From positions 806,001 through 870,000 of the forward strand of contig NZ_JABBGC010000003.1 in NCBI RefSeq assembly GCF_012927205.1: a DNA stretch of 64,000 nucleotides, read 5' to 3'. Below are positions 33,346 to 43,900 of the stretch, one piece after another. The number at the start of each line of letters is the position of its first letter. The stretch's first letter is position 1. The position numbers and the translations under genes were made by a program. Source of the DNA: Chitinophaga fulva (lineage in GTDB: Bacteria; Bacteroidota; Bacteroidia; Chitinophagales; Chitinophagaceae). The notes under the pieces were generated by a model. The model was not told the DNA's origin. It did no database searches and worked only from the letters and a program-made list of their open reading frames with translations.

Positions 33346-34563
33346 GTATCGTTGCAACGCCTCCATAAAATAATAATCTGCATATACCAGCGGCACATCG
33401 ATCTCGTTATTATGCGGGATACTGCCTACACTGTGCATGAGGATAAAATTGCCATTGGCCCCTTCCGGTGCGCGGTAAGCCGGGCTGCCCAGTACATGCA
33501 GCATGTCAATGGCTGCCTGACGGTACTTTGCCCCTTTGGCCGCATCTACATAACCACTCAGTTCAAACAGCGCGGAAGCCACGATAGCAGCTGCGGACAC
33601 ATCGCGGTATTTCGTTTTCACATTAACCGCGTTGGACCGTACACCAGGCGTGTACCCTTTTTCCTGCGCGTTAAAATCCCAATACGGCACTTTGTCTTTC
33701 GGCAGGTTTTTGCTGTTGAGGAACCAGTCAGCCATACCGGCGGCTGTTTTCAGAAAGCGGGGATCTTTTGTTTCCCGGTAGATCATGGTGAAGCCATAGA
33801 TGCCCCAGGCCTGGCCACGTGCCCAGGTGGAATTATCCGCGTAGCCCTGCGCCGTTTCCCGCGCCAGCACTTTGCCATTGGCAGTATCATAACACACTAC
33901 GTGATAGGAACTGTAGTCCGGACGTATTTGATTATGCATCGCGGTTTCGGCATGACTGACAGCGATATGCCGGAAGGTGGTATCACCGGTGGCCTTAGAG
34001 GCAAAGAACAACAGTTCCAGGTTCATCAGGTTATCGATAATCACCGGGTACCGGTACACCTGCTCCCCATGCCAGGATTTAAAGGCATTCCAGGACTTGA
34101 TGCTTTTGGTGACCGGGTTGTAGCGGGTGCTCAGCGAACGCGCTCCCTGAACAAGTATATCGCGGTAAGCGCTGTTGCCGGTCAACCGGTAGGCATTTCC
34201 ATAGCTGCAATACATCATAAATCCCAGATCGTGGTGCTGCGTAAAATGTTGCAGCGGCTCCAGTTTCTCCGTCCAGCGGACGGCCTGCCGCTGCATGGCC
34301 GGGTCCTTTGTCAGCTCATACGCATACCAGAGTGAACCGGAAAAAAAACCGGGTGTCCAGTCATACATAGAGGTGGTGGTCATCTTCCCCGACTTATCAG
34401 TAGTCCGGGGAAAAGCCAGGCTGTCGCGTGTTTCCGTTTCCCGCAACATGTGCTTCAACTGTTGCTGCGCAAAGCCGGTATTGCTACTGATAAAATCTTT
34501 TTCTGTAAAAGTGGTGTATGCCGTCAGTCCTGCGGCCACCACGAAACAAAGCCATGGTTTCAT
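33325..34563 (-). CDS. Glycoside hydrolase family 88, unsaturated glucuronyl hydrolase
   Basis: A 412-residue alpha/alpha-barrel enzyme with an N-terminal signal sequence (MKPWLCFVVAAGLTAY), so probably periplasmic. Family signatures are MYDWTPGFFSGSLWYAYELT, QHHDLGFMMYCSYGNAYR (the HDLGF Asp) and PVIIDNLMNLELLFFA (the second catalytic Asp). ARGQAWGIYGFTMIYRET follows. GH88 enzymes hydrate and release the 4,5-unsaturated uronic acid left at the non-reducing end by polysaccharide lyases. Together with the PL8 lyase in the same locus this fits breakdown of a glycosaminoglycan. It is the last gene of the SusC operon, 5 bases after the DUF5017 gene. Confidence 0.92.
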   Translation of the reverse strand: MKPWLCFVVAAGLTAYTTFTEKDFISSNTGFAQQQLKHMLRETETRDSLAFPRTTDKSGKMTTTSMYDWTPGFFSGSLWYAYELTKDPAMQRQAVRWTEKLEPLQHFTQHHDLGFMMYCSYGNAYRLTGNSAYRDILVQGARSLSTRYNPVTKSIKSWNAFKSWHGEQVYRYPVIIDNLMNLELLFFASKATGDTTFRHIAVSHAETAMHNQIRPDYSSYHVVCYDTANGKVLARETAQGYADNSTWARGQAWGIYGFTMIYRETKDPRFLKTAAGMADWFLNSKNLPKDKVPYWDFNAQEKGYTPGVRSNAVNVKTKYRDVSAAAIVASALFELSGYVDAAKGAKYRQAAIDMLHVLGSPAYRAPEGANGNFILMHSVGSIPHNNEIDVPLVYADYYFMEALQRYRHLEIF

Positions 34564-34568
34564 AATCT

Positions 34569-35480
34569 TTATGGTATCACTTTAATGATAAATTCACGGA
34601 TAATGCTTTTTTCTTCGTCCAGGGTATGGTTGTAAGCGATGAAAGTCGCCCTGTATATACCGGTAGCCGGATATACGTAAGCATACTCCGCTTTGTCAGG
34701 CTCATTGATGCTTTTCACGCCTGCACTTACATCGGGGGCTATGCGGCCCACGTACAGCGGCCTGGTGATGATCCAGCTGGTATTGGTGGCAGCAGACTCG
34801 TTGCCGCCAGTGATTTTAAGATCGGTGGCAGAGGGTGTCCAGCGGCCATTGGCGGGATTCCACACATTACCATAACGTGTCCAGTAAGCCACATCTGCGG
34901 CCACGGTACTGAGTGAAATATTCCGGTCTGGCAGTACGTTGTTTACGGCGAAATCGGTGATGGTCCAGGTACGTTGAGTCGTGCCTGTTACACCGCTGTA
35001 TTTGAAAGCAATAAAAAGCGAGTCACTGGCATTGCCCACCAGGTCGGTGAGGTCTGCTGTTCCGAAGGCGACCACCGTTGCGTTGGTAGCCAGTTTGCCG
35101 CGGGAACTGATATCTTTCCAGGCAGCATTTACCACCGAAGCGGAATCGAAACCGGGCAGCTTATTGGTGGCCAGCACCTGCAACGTGTTGGTCTGTGCGC
35201 CAAACTCTGATTTAGACGAAAAACTCAGCATCAGTTTTCCGAGTTGGTAGGTTGTCGAACGGCTGTTATACCGTTTACCCACCTCACCGGAATAAAAGGC
35301 GATGTTGCCTACGGTGCCGTTGAACTTAAACCGGGTGGAATCACCGAGGCGGTACACGAAAGTATCTGCCACCTGGCGGGCCGGGTCCAGGGAGACGTTG
35401 AAGTCCGGCCTGTCGACCTGCATTTTTTTAGAACAGGCGGCAGCCACCAATGCGAAGAGTATGATGAATGATTTTTTCAT
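34569..35480 (-). CDS. DUF5017 domain lipoprotein of the utilisation locus
   Basis: A 303-residue protein. Lipoprotein signal MKKSFIILFALVAAACSKK has its acceptor at Cys16. The body has DSTRFKFNGTVGNIAFYSGEVGKRY, the signature of DUF5017 proteins, which are found only with SusCD systems. Their location suggests a surface-exposed glycan-binding protein. A PKD-like C-terminal end is seen (YVYPATGIYRATFIAYN). It lies between SusD (17 bases) and GH88 in the same operon. Confidence 0.8.
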   Translation of the reverse strand: MKKSFIILFALVAAACSKKMQVDRPDFNVSLDPARQVADTFVYRLGDSTRFKFNGTVGNIAFYSGEVGKRYNSRSTTYQLGKLMLSFSSKSEFGAQTNTLQVLATNKLPGFDSASVVNAAWKDISSRGKLATNATVVAFGTADLTDLVGNASDSLFIAFKYSGVTGTTQRTWTITDFAVNNVLPDRNISLSTVAADVAYWTRYGNVWNPANGRWTPSATDLKITGGNESAATNTSWIITRPLYVGRIAPDVSAGVKSINEPDKAEYAYVYPATGIYRATFIAYNHTLDEEKSIIREFIIKVIP

Positions 35481-35497
35481 GTGTCTTGATTTTTGAA

Positions 35498-37540
35498 TTA
35501 CCAGCCTTCGTTCTGTACCAGTAAACGGTTAAGGTTAAGTTCATACGTCGGTTTGGGCAGTAGCACGTGGCGTTGACTTACGTTACGGATGCCCTGCAGG
35601 CCGTTGGGATTGCCAGTGGCCGTCACGCCGGCGCCGTTGCTGGTAGCCCATGCCGCGAATTCCTGCATGTCAGCTACAAAATGTCCCCAGCGTACCAGGT
35701 CGGCCTTGCGCAGGGCTTCAAAACACAGCTCCCGCATTCTTTCATCGCGGATGGCCAGCTGGAAAGCCTCTTTGCCAAGGCCCGGCGTAAGGTCGGACTC
35801 AGTGCCATTGGTAATGGTAGCTGTAGCGGTAGCAGCTGCACCGGCGTAACTAAACACCGCTCCGGTCACCGCAGCGCTGGAGGCGCCGCTGGTATGCGTT
35901 GGCGCTGTATTCGTAGAAGTCCCCGCTGTGGTCACGGTATACAGATTAGCACCATTGGTGATCTGCATACCGGCGGTATAGCTAACACCCGGCGTCCAGA
36001 AAGTGCCCACTACCACAACAGGTGCGGAAGTATAATAAGCACCCGGCGTTAGCGCACTGGGACTGGTCAGGTAGATACCGGTCACCTTTCCACTGGTCAG
36101 GATCGCGGTAGCGGTGGCACCATTGCCTCCGCCACCAGTAATGGTAACGGCCGGTGCTGCGGTATAACCAGCACCTGGATTCACGATGGCGACGGACTTC
36201 ACCACATTGCCATTCAGCATACCGTAACCTCTTTTACGTACCTGGTTAATATACGTATAGGCGTTAGCGGGACCATTCACATAGTTCTCTGCTTCGGCGC
36301 GCATCAGCAATACATCGGAATAACGGATCATCGGCCAGTTGATATTGTACGTACCCCCGGTACCGTTAGTATTGCGGATAGATTGTGGCACATACTCTCT
36401 TCTGAACTTACCGGCGCACATCTGCCAGATATTAGGCCGGGCGGCTTTTACACGGGGATTGGTACCGTTGTAAATGTAATTGGCGCAGTTCCAGTCACGG
36501 CGGATATCCAGCGACGCTTTGTTGGGCGTGGCGGAGCTGTTAGGATCAACATCGTAAGCGTCAAACAGCTTTTTGGTCACCCATACCCAGGCAGCGGCAT
36601 TATAAGAGGTGGAATCTGCCGCTGTAAGGGCTGACTGTATGCCTACAAAGTTGCCGATATCATTCCCGGATTTGTTGACCACACCGGCGGCAGCGCCCAG
36701 TGAGCCCAGTTCCCAGATGTTCTCTCTTACGTCGTACTGGTCTTTGGCTAAATTGATAAATATCTGCCGGTAATCGGGGTTCAATGCATGAAGGCCGGAA
36801 TTGATCACTTTATCGGTATAGGTAATGACGTCCTGGTATTTGGCGGTATTGTTCTGCGGATAACCGGCCCAATAGATGTATACCCTTGCCAGCATAGCCT
36901 GTACGGCAGTCAGCGTCACCACGTCATTAAATTTCGCCTGTATCACCGTATAGTCTTTCAGCAGCGTTTCCGCTTCTTTCATGTCTTTTTCTACCTGCGC
37001 GTACACCTCCGATTGTTTGGCTGCGGCCATGTTTACCTCGTTAATCGCGAGCGGCCGCAGCACCAGCGGCACATCACCATAATTGCTGGTAAGAATAAAA
37101 TAGAAAAAGCCTCTGAGAAACAGTGCCTGTCCCTTGAGGACATTACGTTTCCCCTGGTCCATCGCTGGTTTGTCGATGTTCTGTAACAACACATTGATGT
37201 TGTTGATGCCGACATAGGCGAACTTCCAGATATTGCCCACATGCACCAGCGACGCGTCATAGTTGTAACGCAGGCCGCGGGCATCGCCATCGGCGGTACG
37301 GTTGGCCATCACTTCATCGGTGGTGGACACAAAGTTGAAGCCCATCACCTGCGCATACAGCTCCGGACGCATCAGGTCACTGTATACGCCGTTCAGCGCC
37401 TGTTGCAGCTGGGCTTCGTTCTGGTAGTAGTTGTCAGGCGTATAAAAATCTGTCGGTTTGGTATCGAGGAATTTATTACAGGAAGTAAGTCCTGCTATGG
37501 CGATACATGCGAGAATGCAGATACGTTTCATGTTCATCAT
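35498..37540 (-). CDS. SusD/RagB lipoprotein with inserted repeat domain
   Basis: A 680-residue surface glycan-binding lipoprotein with acceptor Cys21 (IAGLTSCNKFLD). TPR-like helices carry QALFLRGFFYFILTSNYGDVPL and TAVQAMLARVYIYWAG. The C-terminal core has AIRDERMRELCFEALRKADLVRWG. It is about 140 residues longer than usual because of an insertion at about residues 442-583. This holds GAGYTAAPAVTITGGGGNGA and a stretch containing YTAGMQITNGANLYTVTTAG and TNTAPTHTSGASSA, which look like phage tail or carbohydrate-binding modules. It follows SusC after one base and forms the SusCD complex with it. Confidence 0.92.
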   Translation of the reverse strand: MMNMKRICILACIAIAGLTSCNKFLDTKPTDFYTPDNYYQNEAQLQQALNGVYSDLMRPELYAQVMGFNFVSTTDEVMANRTADGDARGLRYNYDASLVHVGNIWKFAYVGINNINVLLQNIDKPAMDQGKRNVLKGQALFLRGFFYFILTSNYGDVPLVLRPLAINEVNMAAAKQSEVYAQVEKDMKEAETLLKDYTVIQAKFNDVVTLTAVQAMLARVYIYWAGYPQNNTAKYQDVITYTDKVINSGLHALNPDYRQIFINLAKDQYDVRENIWELGSLGAAAGVVNKSGNDIGNFVGIQSALTAADSTSYNAAAWVWVTKKLFDAYDVDPNSSATPNKASLDIRRDWNCANYIYNGTNPRVKAARPNIWQMCAGKFRREYVPQSIRNTNGTGGTYNINWPMIRYSDVLLMRAEAENYVNGPANAYTYINQVRKRGYGMLNGNVVKSVAIVNPGAGYTAAPAVTITGGGGNGATATAILTSGKVTGIYLTSPSALTPGAYYTSAPVVVVGTFWTPGVSYTAGMQITNGANLYTVTTAGTSTNTAPTHTSGASSAAVTGAVFSYAGAAATATATITNGTESDLTPGLGKEAFQLAIRDERMRELCFEALRKADLVRWGHFVADMQEFAAWATSNGAGVTATGNPNGLQGIRNVSQRHVLLPKPTYELNLNRLLVQNEGW

Positions 37541-37541
37541 T

Positions 37542-40500
37542 TTAGAAGGTTACGTTTAAGCCGGTCACATAAGACAGTGAGTGCGGATAGGCGGCGTAAT
37601 CGAAGCCGGGCGTGAGATTGCCTGGCCTGGCGCTTACTTCGGGGTCCATGCCGGAGTATTTGGTCCAGGTGTATATGTTCTGCGCGGAACCATAAATACG
37701 TACGTTTTTGATTTTAGCGCATTTCAGCCAGGCGTTGGGGAAATTATACCCGAGCGAGACGGTCCGCAGTTTCAGATAAGAACCATCTTCCACCACGCGG
37801 GACGAGTAGGCTGCATTGCCCATACCACCGGCACGGAACAACGTATTACTCGGATTGGTGGGTGTCCAGCGATCAGCATAGGTTGCAAACTGGTTCAGGT
37901 TGGGATTGTTGACGATGCCGCCTTCAAACACATAACGGTTGGCGTTAATGATGTCATTACCATAAGACCATTGCAACAGGATGTTCAAATCAAAGTTGCG
38001 GTAACGGAAATCGTTGCTGAAACCGCCGGTATGTTTCGGCAGACCGCTGCCAATAATAGTGTAGTCCTGGTTGTTCACCTGCAAGTCACCGTTCAGGTCT
38101 TTGTACCGGATATCACCCGGACGGATCGCATTCCGTGCTGCGCCATTGGTAGGCACATCAGGTTTCAGGAGATAAGTACCGTTGGGCATCACATCAAAAT
38201 CAGCATACTGGTACACGCCATCGAACACCAGGCCATACATTTCACCCAGCGGCCTTCCGATCACAGAGATGTAAGGAAACAGCCCGGAGTAAGTAGTATT
38301 GAAGAATGTACCGGAACCGGAAAGGATAGACTGTTGCCCTTCTGCCAGTGATAATATTTTATTTTGATTGAAGCTGATGTTAAAGTTGCTGTTCCAGGTG
38401 AAGTCTTTTTTATCGACCACTGTGCCGGCCAGCGTGATCTCGAGGCCTCTGTTCTGCAACTTGCCGACATTCTTGAACCCCTGCGCGCTTTCAATACCGT
38501 GTGCATAAGGCAGTGCAGCTAACAACAGCAAGTCTTTGGTGGTACGCTGGTAAAGATCGACCGTGAGGCTAAGCCTGTTTTTCAGAAAAGCCAGGTCCAG
38601 GCCGATATTGGTCTGTTCATTGGTTTCCCAGCGCAGATTGGGATTAGCAGCAGATGACATCACCGCACCAATGCCTAACGGACCGTTGCCCATAGAGTAC
38701 CAGTACTGCATGTTGGTCAGTGAGAGTTGCGACAGGTAGGCGAAATCGGTCACCCGGTTGTTACCGGAAGCGCCATAACCCAGCCTGATTTTGGCATCGG
38801 AAATAAAGCGGACGTTCTTCATAAACTCTTCACTGCTGAAGCGCCAGGCGGCGGATACAGCGGGGAAATAGCCCCACCTGTTGCCAGGCGCAAATTTGGA
38901 GGAACCATCCGCACGGATGGAAGCAGCGAAGAGGTATTTAGAGTTGTAGTCATAGTTCACCCGCAGCGCTCCGGAAGCCATCGTCCACCGGGAGCTAAGG
39001 GATACCAGCGAAGTGTTGGCCGGCGCGGCCAGGTCCAGCGCGTCCATCCCGAGGTCTTCGTTAGGCACCTGGTTGGCGGAGAACTTACGCCGTGACATTT
39101 TGTAGCCCTGTGCTTCAAATACGCCCAAGACGGTCAGGTTATGCACCTTGTTCCAGCGCTTACGGTAAGTCAGCGCATTTTCAGAACGCCACAGGGAAGT
39201 AGGTACGTACTCCACGCTACCGTTTACGCCGTTGGAATTCCACTTGCTGCCCGACTGTGTTTTGGAATTATTGAAGATATCAATACCGTTATTCACGGTA
39301 TTGATACCACCAGCAATACGCAGGGTAAGATCTTTGGTGATGGCATATTCCGCATATGCATTGGCGATAAGATTGTTGACCCGGGTCACGGTATACTGGT
39401 TCTGTATATTCTGTAATGGATTCACCCGGTAGTCCTGGTTATTGGCGATCTCATTACCCGGATCATAAAAATCATCGATCAGGTTGGCCGCACTGTCTCT
39501 CCCCGAAATACTATTGGTAGGCCGGAAACCCCACACGGAATATAGTGTGGTGGCGGAAGCGTAGAAGTTGGTGGCAGAAACAGGGATACCATAACTTTCA
39601 TTATAGGCATAGTTGGCGTTGATGCCTACTTTCAACTTGCTGCTCACGGTCTGGTCCAGCGAGAAACGGCCCTGGTAACGTTTAAACCCGCTGTTGATAA
39701 TGATCCCTCTCTGGTTGTTGAAATTGCCCGATATCGAATACCGGGTTTTATCATTGCCACCACGAACAGCGATATCATGGTTCTGGTTCTGTCCTACCCG
39801 ATAAATATAATCCTGCATATCGATGGCTTCCTTGTTACGGTAATCATCCAGCTTCACGCCGCCGGCGAGATAAATGGAATCATACATCGATGGATTGATA
39901 TCGCCTACATACCGCACAAATTCGTAAGCATTCAGCAGCGGTATTTTCTTCGGGATCTGCTGCCAGCCATAGTAGCCGTTATAGGTCACCTGCGGCGCAC
40001 CTGACTTACCTTTTTTGGTGGTGATCAGGATAACACCGTTGGAACCGCGGGCGCCATAAATAGCCGTAGCAGAGGCGTCTTTTAATACGTCGATGGATTC
40101 GATATCAGCGGGACTGATAGCATTGGCGTTGGAGCTTTCTGTCGGAAAACCATCGATCACATATAAAGGTGAGTTGTCCTGTGTGATGGAGCCGGCGCCA
40201 CGGATCACGATATTGGCAATGGAGCCGGGTTGCCCGTCATTACTGGCCACCGCCACGCCCGCCACACGACCGGCCAGCGCTTCATCGAATGACTTCACCG
40301 GGGCTTTTTCAAACTCTTTCATGTTCACACTGCCCACAGAACCGGTCAGGTCTTTACGTTGCACGGAGGCATATCCTACCACCACCACATCGTTGAGCGT
40401 ACCTACGCGGTCTTTCAGCTGCACATTGTACTCGGTGCGGTTATCTACCGGCAGCTCTGTTTTTTCATATCCGATAAAAGTAAATACCAGGGTAGTGCCC

Positions 40501-40748
40501 GGCGCGGTAGTAATCACAAAACGGCCGGCATCGTTGGTACTGGTGCCCGTTTTGTCATTCTTCACCATCACCGTCACGCCTACCAGCGGATTACCGTCTT
40601 TGTCCTTCACGATACCGGACACGGTCTTTTTTTGCTGTGCAAAAAGGGAAAGCGGTACTATCAATACCCACATTATCCCGACTAGAAAACAACTGAAGGC
40701 GAAGCGGGACATTCTTCCCTTACAGGATGATTGGCATCTCATATTCAT
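37542..40748 (-). CDS. SusC/RagA family TonB-linked outer-membrane transporter
   Basis: A 1068-residue TonB-dependent transporter. The signal sequence MSRFAFSCFLVGIMWVLIVP is followed by a carboxypeptidase-regulatory-like domain (VSGIVKDKDGNPLVGVTVMV). The SusC plug signature contains NDVVVVGYASVQRKDLTGSV and GVAVASNDGQPGSIANIVIR. DASATAIYGARGSNGVILIT comes next, and then a barrel ending SLSYVTGLNVTF. It imports oligosaccharides across the outer membrane with SusD. ATG 40748 is chosen; 40712 would start at the signal peptide itself. It is divergent from the hybrid regulator that should control it. Confidence 0.93.
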   Translation of the reverse strand: MNMRCQSSCKGRMSRFAFSCFLVGIMWVLIVPLSLFAQQKKTVSGIVKDKDGNPLVGVTVMVKNDKTGTSTNDAGRFVITTAPGTTLVFTFIGYEKTELPVDNRTEYNVQLKDRVGTLNDVVVVGYASVQRKDLTGSVGSVNMKEFEKAPVKSFDEALAGRVAGVAVASNDGQPGSIANIVIRGAGSITQDNSPLYVIDGFPTESSNANAISPADIESIDVLKDASATAIYGARGSNGVILITTKKGKSGAPQVTYNGYYGWQQIPKKIPLLNAYEFVRYVGDINPSMYDSIYLAGGVKLDDYRNKEAIDMQDYIYRVGQNQNHDIAVRGGNDKTRYSISGNFNNQRGIIINSGFKRYQGRFSLDQTVSSKLKVGINANYAYNESYGIPVSATNFYASATTLYSVWGFRPTNSISGRDSAANLIDDFYDPGNEIANNQDYRVNPLQNIQNQYTVTRVNNLIANAYAEYAITKDLTLRIAGGINTVNNGIDIFNNSKTQSGSKWNSNGVNGSVEYVPTSLWRSENALTYRKRWNKVHNLTVLGVFEAQGYKMSRRKFSANQVPNEDLGMDALDLAAPANTSLVSLSSRWTMASGALRVNYDYNSKYLFAASIRADGSSKFAPGNRWGYFPAVSAAWRFSSEEFMKNVRFISDAKIRLGYGASGNNRVTDFAYLSQLSLTNMQYWYSMGNGPLGIGAVMSSAANPNLRWETNEQTNIGLDLAFLKNRLSLTVDLYQRTTKDLLLLAALPYAHGIESAQGFKNVGKLQNRGLEITLAGTVVDKKDFTWNSNFNISFNQNKILSLAEGQQSILSGSGTFFNTTYSGLFPYISVIGRPLGEMYGLVFDGVYQYADFDVMPNGTYLLKPDVPTNGAARNAIRPGDIRYKDLNGDLQVNNQDYTIIGSGLPKHTGGFSNDFRYRNFDLNILLQWSYGNDIINANRYVFEGGIVNNPNLNQFATYADRWTPTNPSNTLFRAGGMGNAAYSSRVVEDGSYLKLRTVSLGYNFPNAWLKCAKIKNVRIYGSAQNIYTWTKYSGMDPEVSARPGNLTPGFDYAAYPHSLSYVTGLNVTF

Positions 40749-40940
40749 AAGAGTGGAATTGAAAGGAATTCTGGTTGACGTACAAATATGTTGTAACGCG
40801 GTCAGATTGCAGGGGGACAATCCTAAATGAATGGGGTGAATTTTATAAATCCCCCTTCAACACACTGATTATCAAAAGACTAAAAACGTCTCCCAGGATA
40901 AAAAAGTCCCACCGGGTGAATACAATGCTTATATTAGAGC
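40749..40940. promoter_or_regulatory. Divergent control region of the utilisation locus
   Basis: 192 bases separate SusC from the hybrid two-component regulator, so both promoters lie here. AGGGGGA at 40811 pairs with TCCCCCT at 40850, a 7-bp inverted repeat with a 32-base AT-rich loop. No clear -7 box is seen for either gene, as expected when transcription depends on an activator. Confidence 0.4.
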
Positions 40941-43900
40941 ATGATTTGGCGGTGTTTCCTGTTCTTATGCCTGTTGGTCCCGGCTGTATTTTTCCAAAGC
41001 AGCGGGCAGGACATCACATTTTCACACCTCACCGTAGAAAACGGACTGTCACACAACGCAGGGTTGTCTATTATGCAGGACGAGCAGGGCTTCCTCTGGG
41101 TAGGTACCCACTATGGCCTCAACCGGTACGATGGTTTCCGCTTCAAAATATATCGTTACAATGCGGAAGACAGTACTTCCATCCCGGACAACCAGGTCAT
41201 GACCCTGTACCGTGATCGCCACAATACCCTGTGGATAGGCACTACCGGAGGACTGGCCAAATACGACCCGGTACATGACCGCTTTGAGAGAATAACACTG
41301 GAACCCGCCCCCCGCCGTACCAATATCAACTGTATTTATGAAGACAGTAAAGGCCGCCGCTGGGTAGGCGCCAACAATGGGCTTTTCCTCCAGGATGGTA
41401 AACGGCTGGTGCAATTCACACCAGGAAAAATTGCCGGTTATGTGGTGAAATGCGTGTATGAAGACCGCCACGGCAATATCTGGATAGGCACCAACAAAGG
41501 CCTCACCAAAATGACCGGCGACAAAACAGCAACCTTCCGGCATGAAGACGGACAAACTTCCGGTCTCGCCATGAACTTCATCACCGCTATCACAGAAGAC
41601 AGGTTCGGCAGGTTGTGGATTGCCACACAAACAGGAGGTATTAATATATATGATCCCGCTACCGGCCGTTTTTCGTTACTGGCCCAACCAGCGATCATTA
41701 ATAATATTGTCAGACGGATAGTCCCCGACAAAGCCGGTAACATGTGGATAGGCACACAGGAAGGCCTCAGCATTATCGATCCGGCCAATATGAGCGGCCG
41801 CCATTACCAGCAGGAGCCACGTAATAACAACAGCCTTAGCCAGAATTCCATCCACAGTATTTATGAAGATAACAATGGTACCATCTGGATAGGCACCTAC
41901 TTCGGTGGCGTGAACATGGTGCGCCCCGATGGCAGCTCGTTTAATGCCTGGCAGCAACATCCTCCCCTGGATGGCATCAGCAACAACGTGATCAGCAGCA
42001 TACACGAAGATGCCCGCCATAACTACTGGATAGGCACAGAAGGCGGCGGCCTTAATTATTACGACCGTACCACCGGCCGCTTCACCTATTATAAACATGA
42101 CGTTAATAATCCCGCCAGCCTCGGTTCCAACCTGGTGAAAGTAGTATATGAAGACAAAGACCACCATATCTGGACCGGCACCCACGGCGGTGGGCTGAAC
42201 CTGTTGCAGAATGGTGGATTCAGGCGTTATCTCTATAACCCCAAAGATCCCGCCACCTTTTCCGGGGAAGTCACTTCTGTGCTGGAAGACAGCCGGGGAC
42301 GGTTCTGGGTGGGCACCAACGTGCAACTGTACCTGTACCACCGCAAAGGCGTTGAACTGGAACCACAGGCAGACACCATCATCATGGGCATTGCCAAACG
42401 GCAGTCCGTCCGTTGTATCCTGGAAGATGCCCGCCACCGTATCCTGGTAGGCACCATCAGCGGTCTGTATGTACTGGAAGGAGATTCCGCGCGGGTATTA
42501 CAGCAGGGGAATATCAATTCCATACAGGAAGATTCACAACATAATATCTGGGTTAGCATGTATTTCGGGGGACTGGTCAAATACAATGCTGAGCTGCAAA
42601 AACCAATACGCTACAGGGAAAAGGACGGATTACCGAATGACAACGTGCTGGGACTCCTGGAAGATGACCAGCATTATCTGTGGATCAGTACCCATAACGG
42701 ATTGACGCGGCTGGACCCTGTCCGCAATAAGTTCCAGACATATACCGTCAGCGATGGTATCGCCGGCAACGTATTCAACTATAACTCCTTTTTGCGCGAC
42801 AGTCGCGGTGAATTCCTCTTCGGCGGGTACAACGGCATCACCAGCTTTTTCCCGGAAAGGATCATCACCAACACGCATCCCTCGCCTATCCGCTTTACCG
42901 GCCTGCGTTTGTTCAACAACCCGGTGAGCATCGGCCAGAAAGACAAACTGCTGGAAAAAGACATCAGTTACACCCAGGCACTGTATTTCCGTCACAACCA
43001 GGATGTGTTCACCCTGGAATTTGCACTGCTCAACTATATCAAGAGCAACAAAAACCGCTACGCGTACCGGCTGGAAGGCGGCGACGGTAACTGGATAGAG
43101 ACCGCCAATCCAGCTGTCACTTATACCAATCTGTCATCCGGCCATTATACCTTCTGGGTGAAAGGCGCCAACAACGACGGTATCTGGAGCGAACCGGCAA
43201 AAATGGAGATCAACATCCTTCCTCCTTTCTGGCGTACCTGGTGGGCATACGTCATTTACGGGCTTTGTATCATTTTGCTGATATTCCTCGTTACCCGCTT
43301 CTTTTTCCTCTGGGCGTTGCTACACAAAGAAGAAGAACTGCACCAGGTGAAACTGAATTTCTTCACCCACGTGTCCCATGAAATCAGGACGCACCTCACA
43401 TTGTTGCTGGTGCCGGTAGAGAAAATGATAGACACCCTGAAAAAAGATGACCCGTTACAGGCCACGCTGTCGCAGCTCCGCAACAACGCCGACCGGCTAC
43501 TGAAGCTGGTGAACGAACTGATGGATTTCCGGAAGGCGGAAACCAACCATCTGACACTGCATATACAGGAGCAGGACCTGATACCCTTCCTCGATCAGAT
43601 CTACAGCAGCTTCCGGGAGCTGTCGCTTGACCGCAATATCAGTATGGCTTTCCGGCATGATGCAGACCATGCGTTGGTTTACTTCGACCGGGAACAGCTG
43701 GAGAAAGTGTTCTTCAACCTGCTGACCAACGCTTTCAAATTCACGCCCGATGGCGGCCAGATACAGCTGCACGTATCCCAGGTAAAACAAAACATGATGA
43801 TCACCGTTACCGATAACGGTCGCGGTATCGCCCCTGAATACCTGGACAAACTGTTCACCAATTTCTTCCAGGTACAGGACCATGGCCTGCAAAACACCGG

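Noticed and set aside
33340..34335. A 331-codon plus-strand frame
   Set aside because: Entirely antisense to the GH88 gene, which has clear catalytic motifs.
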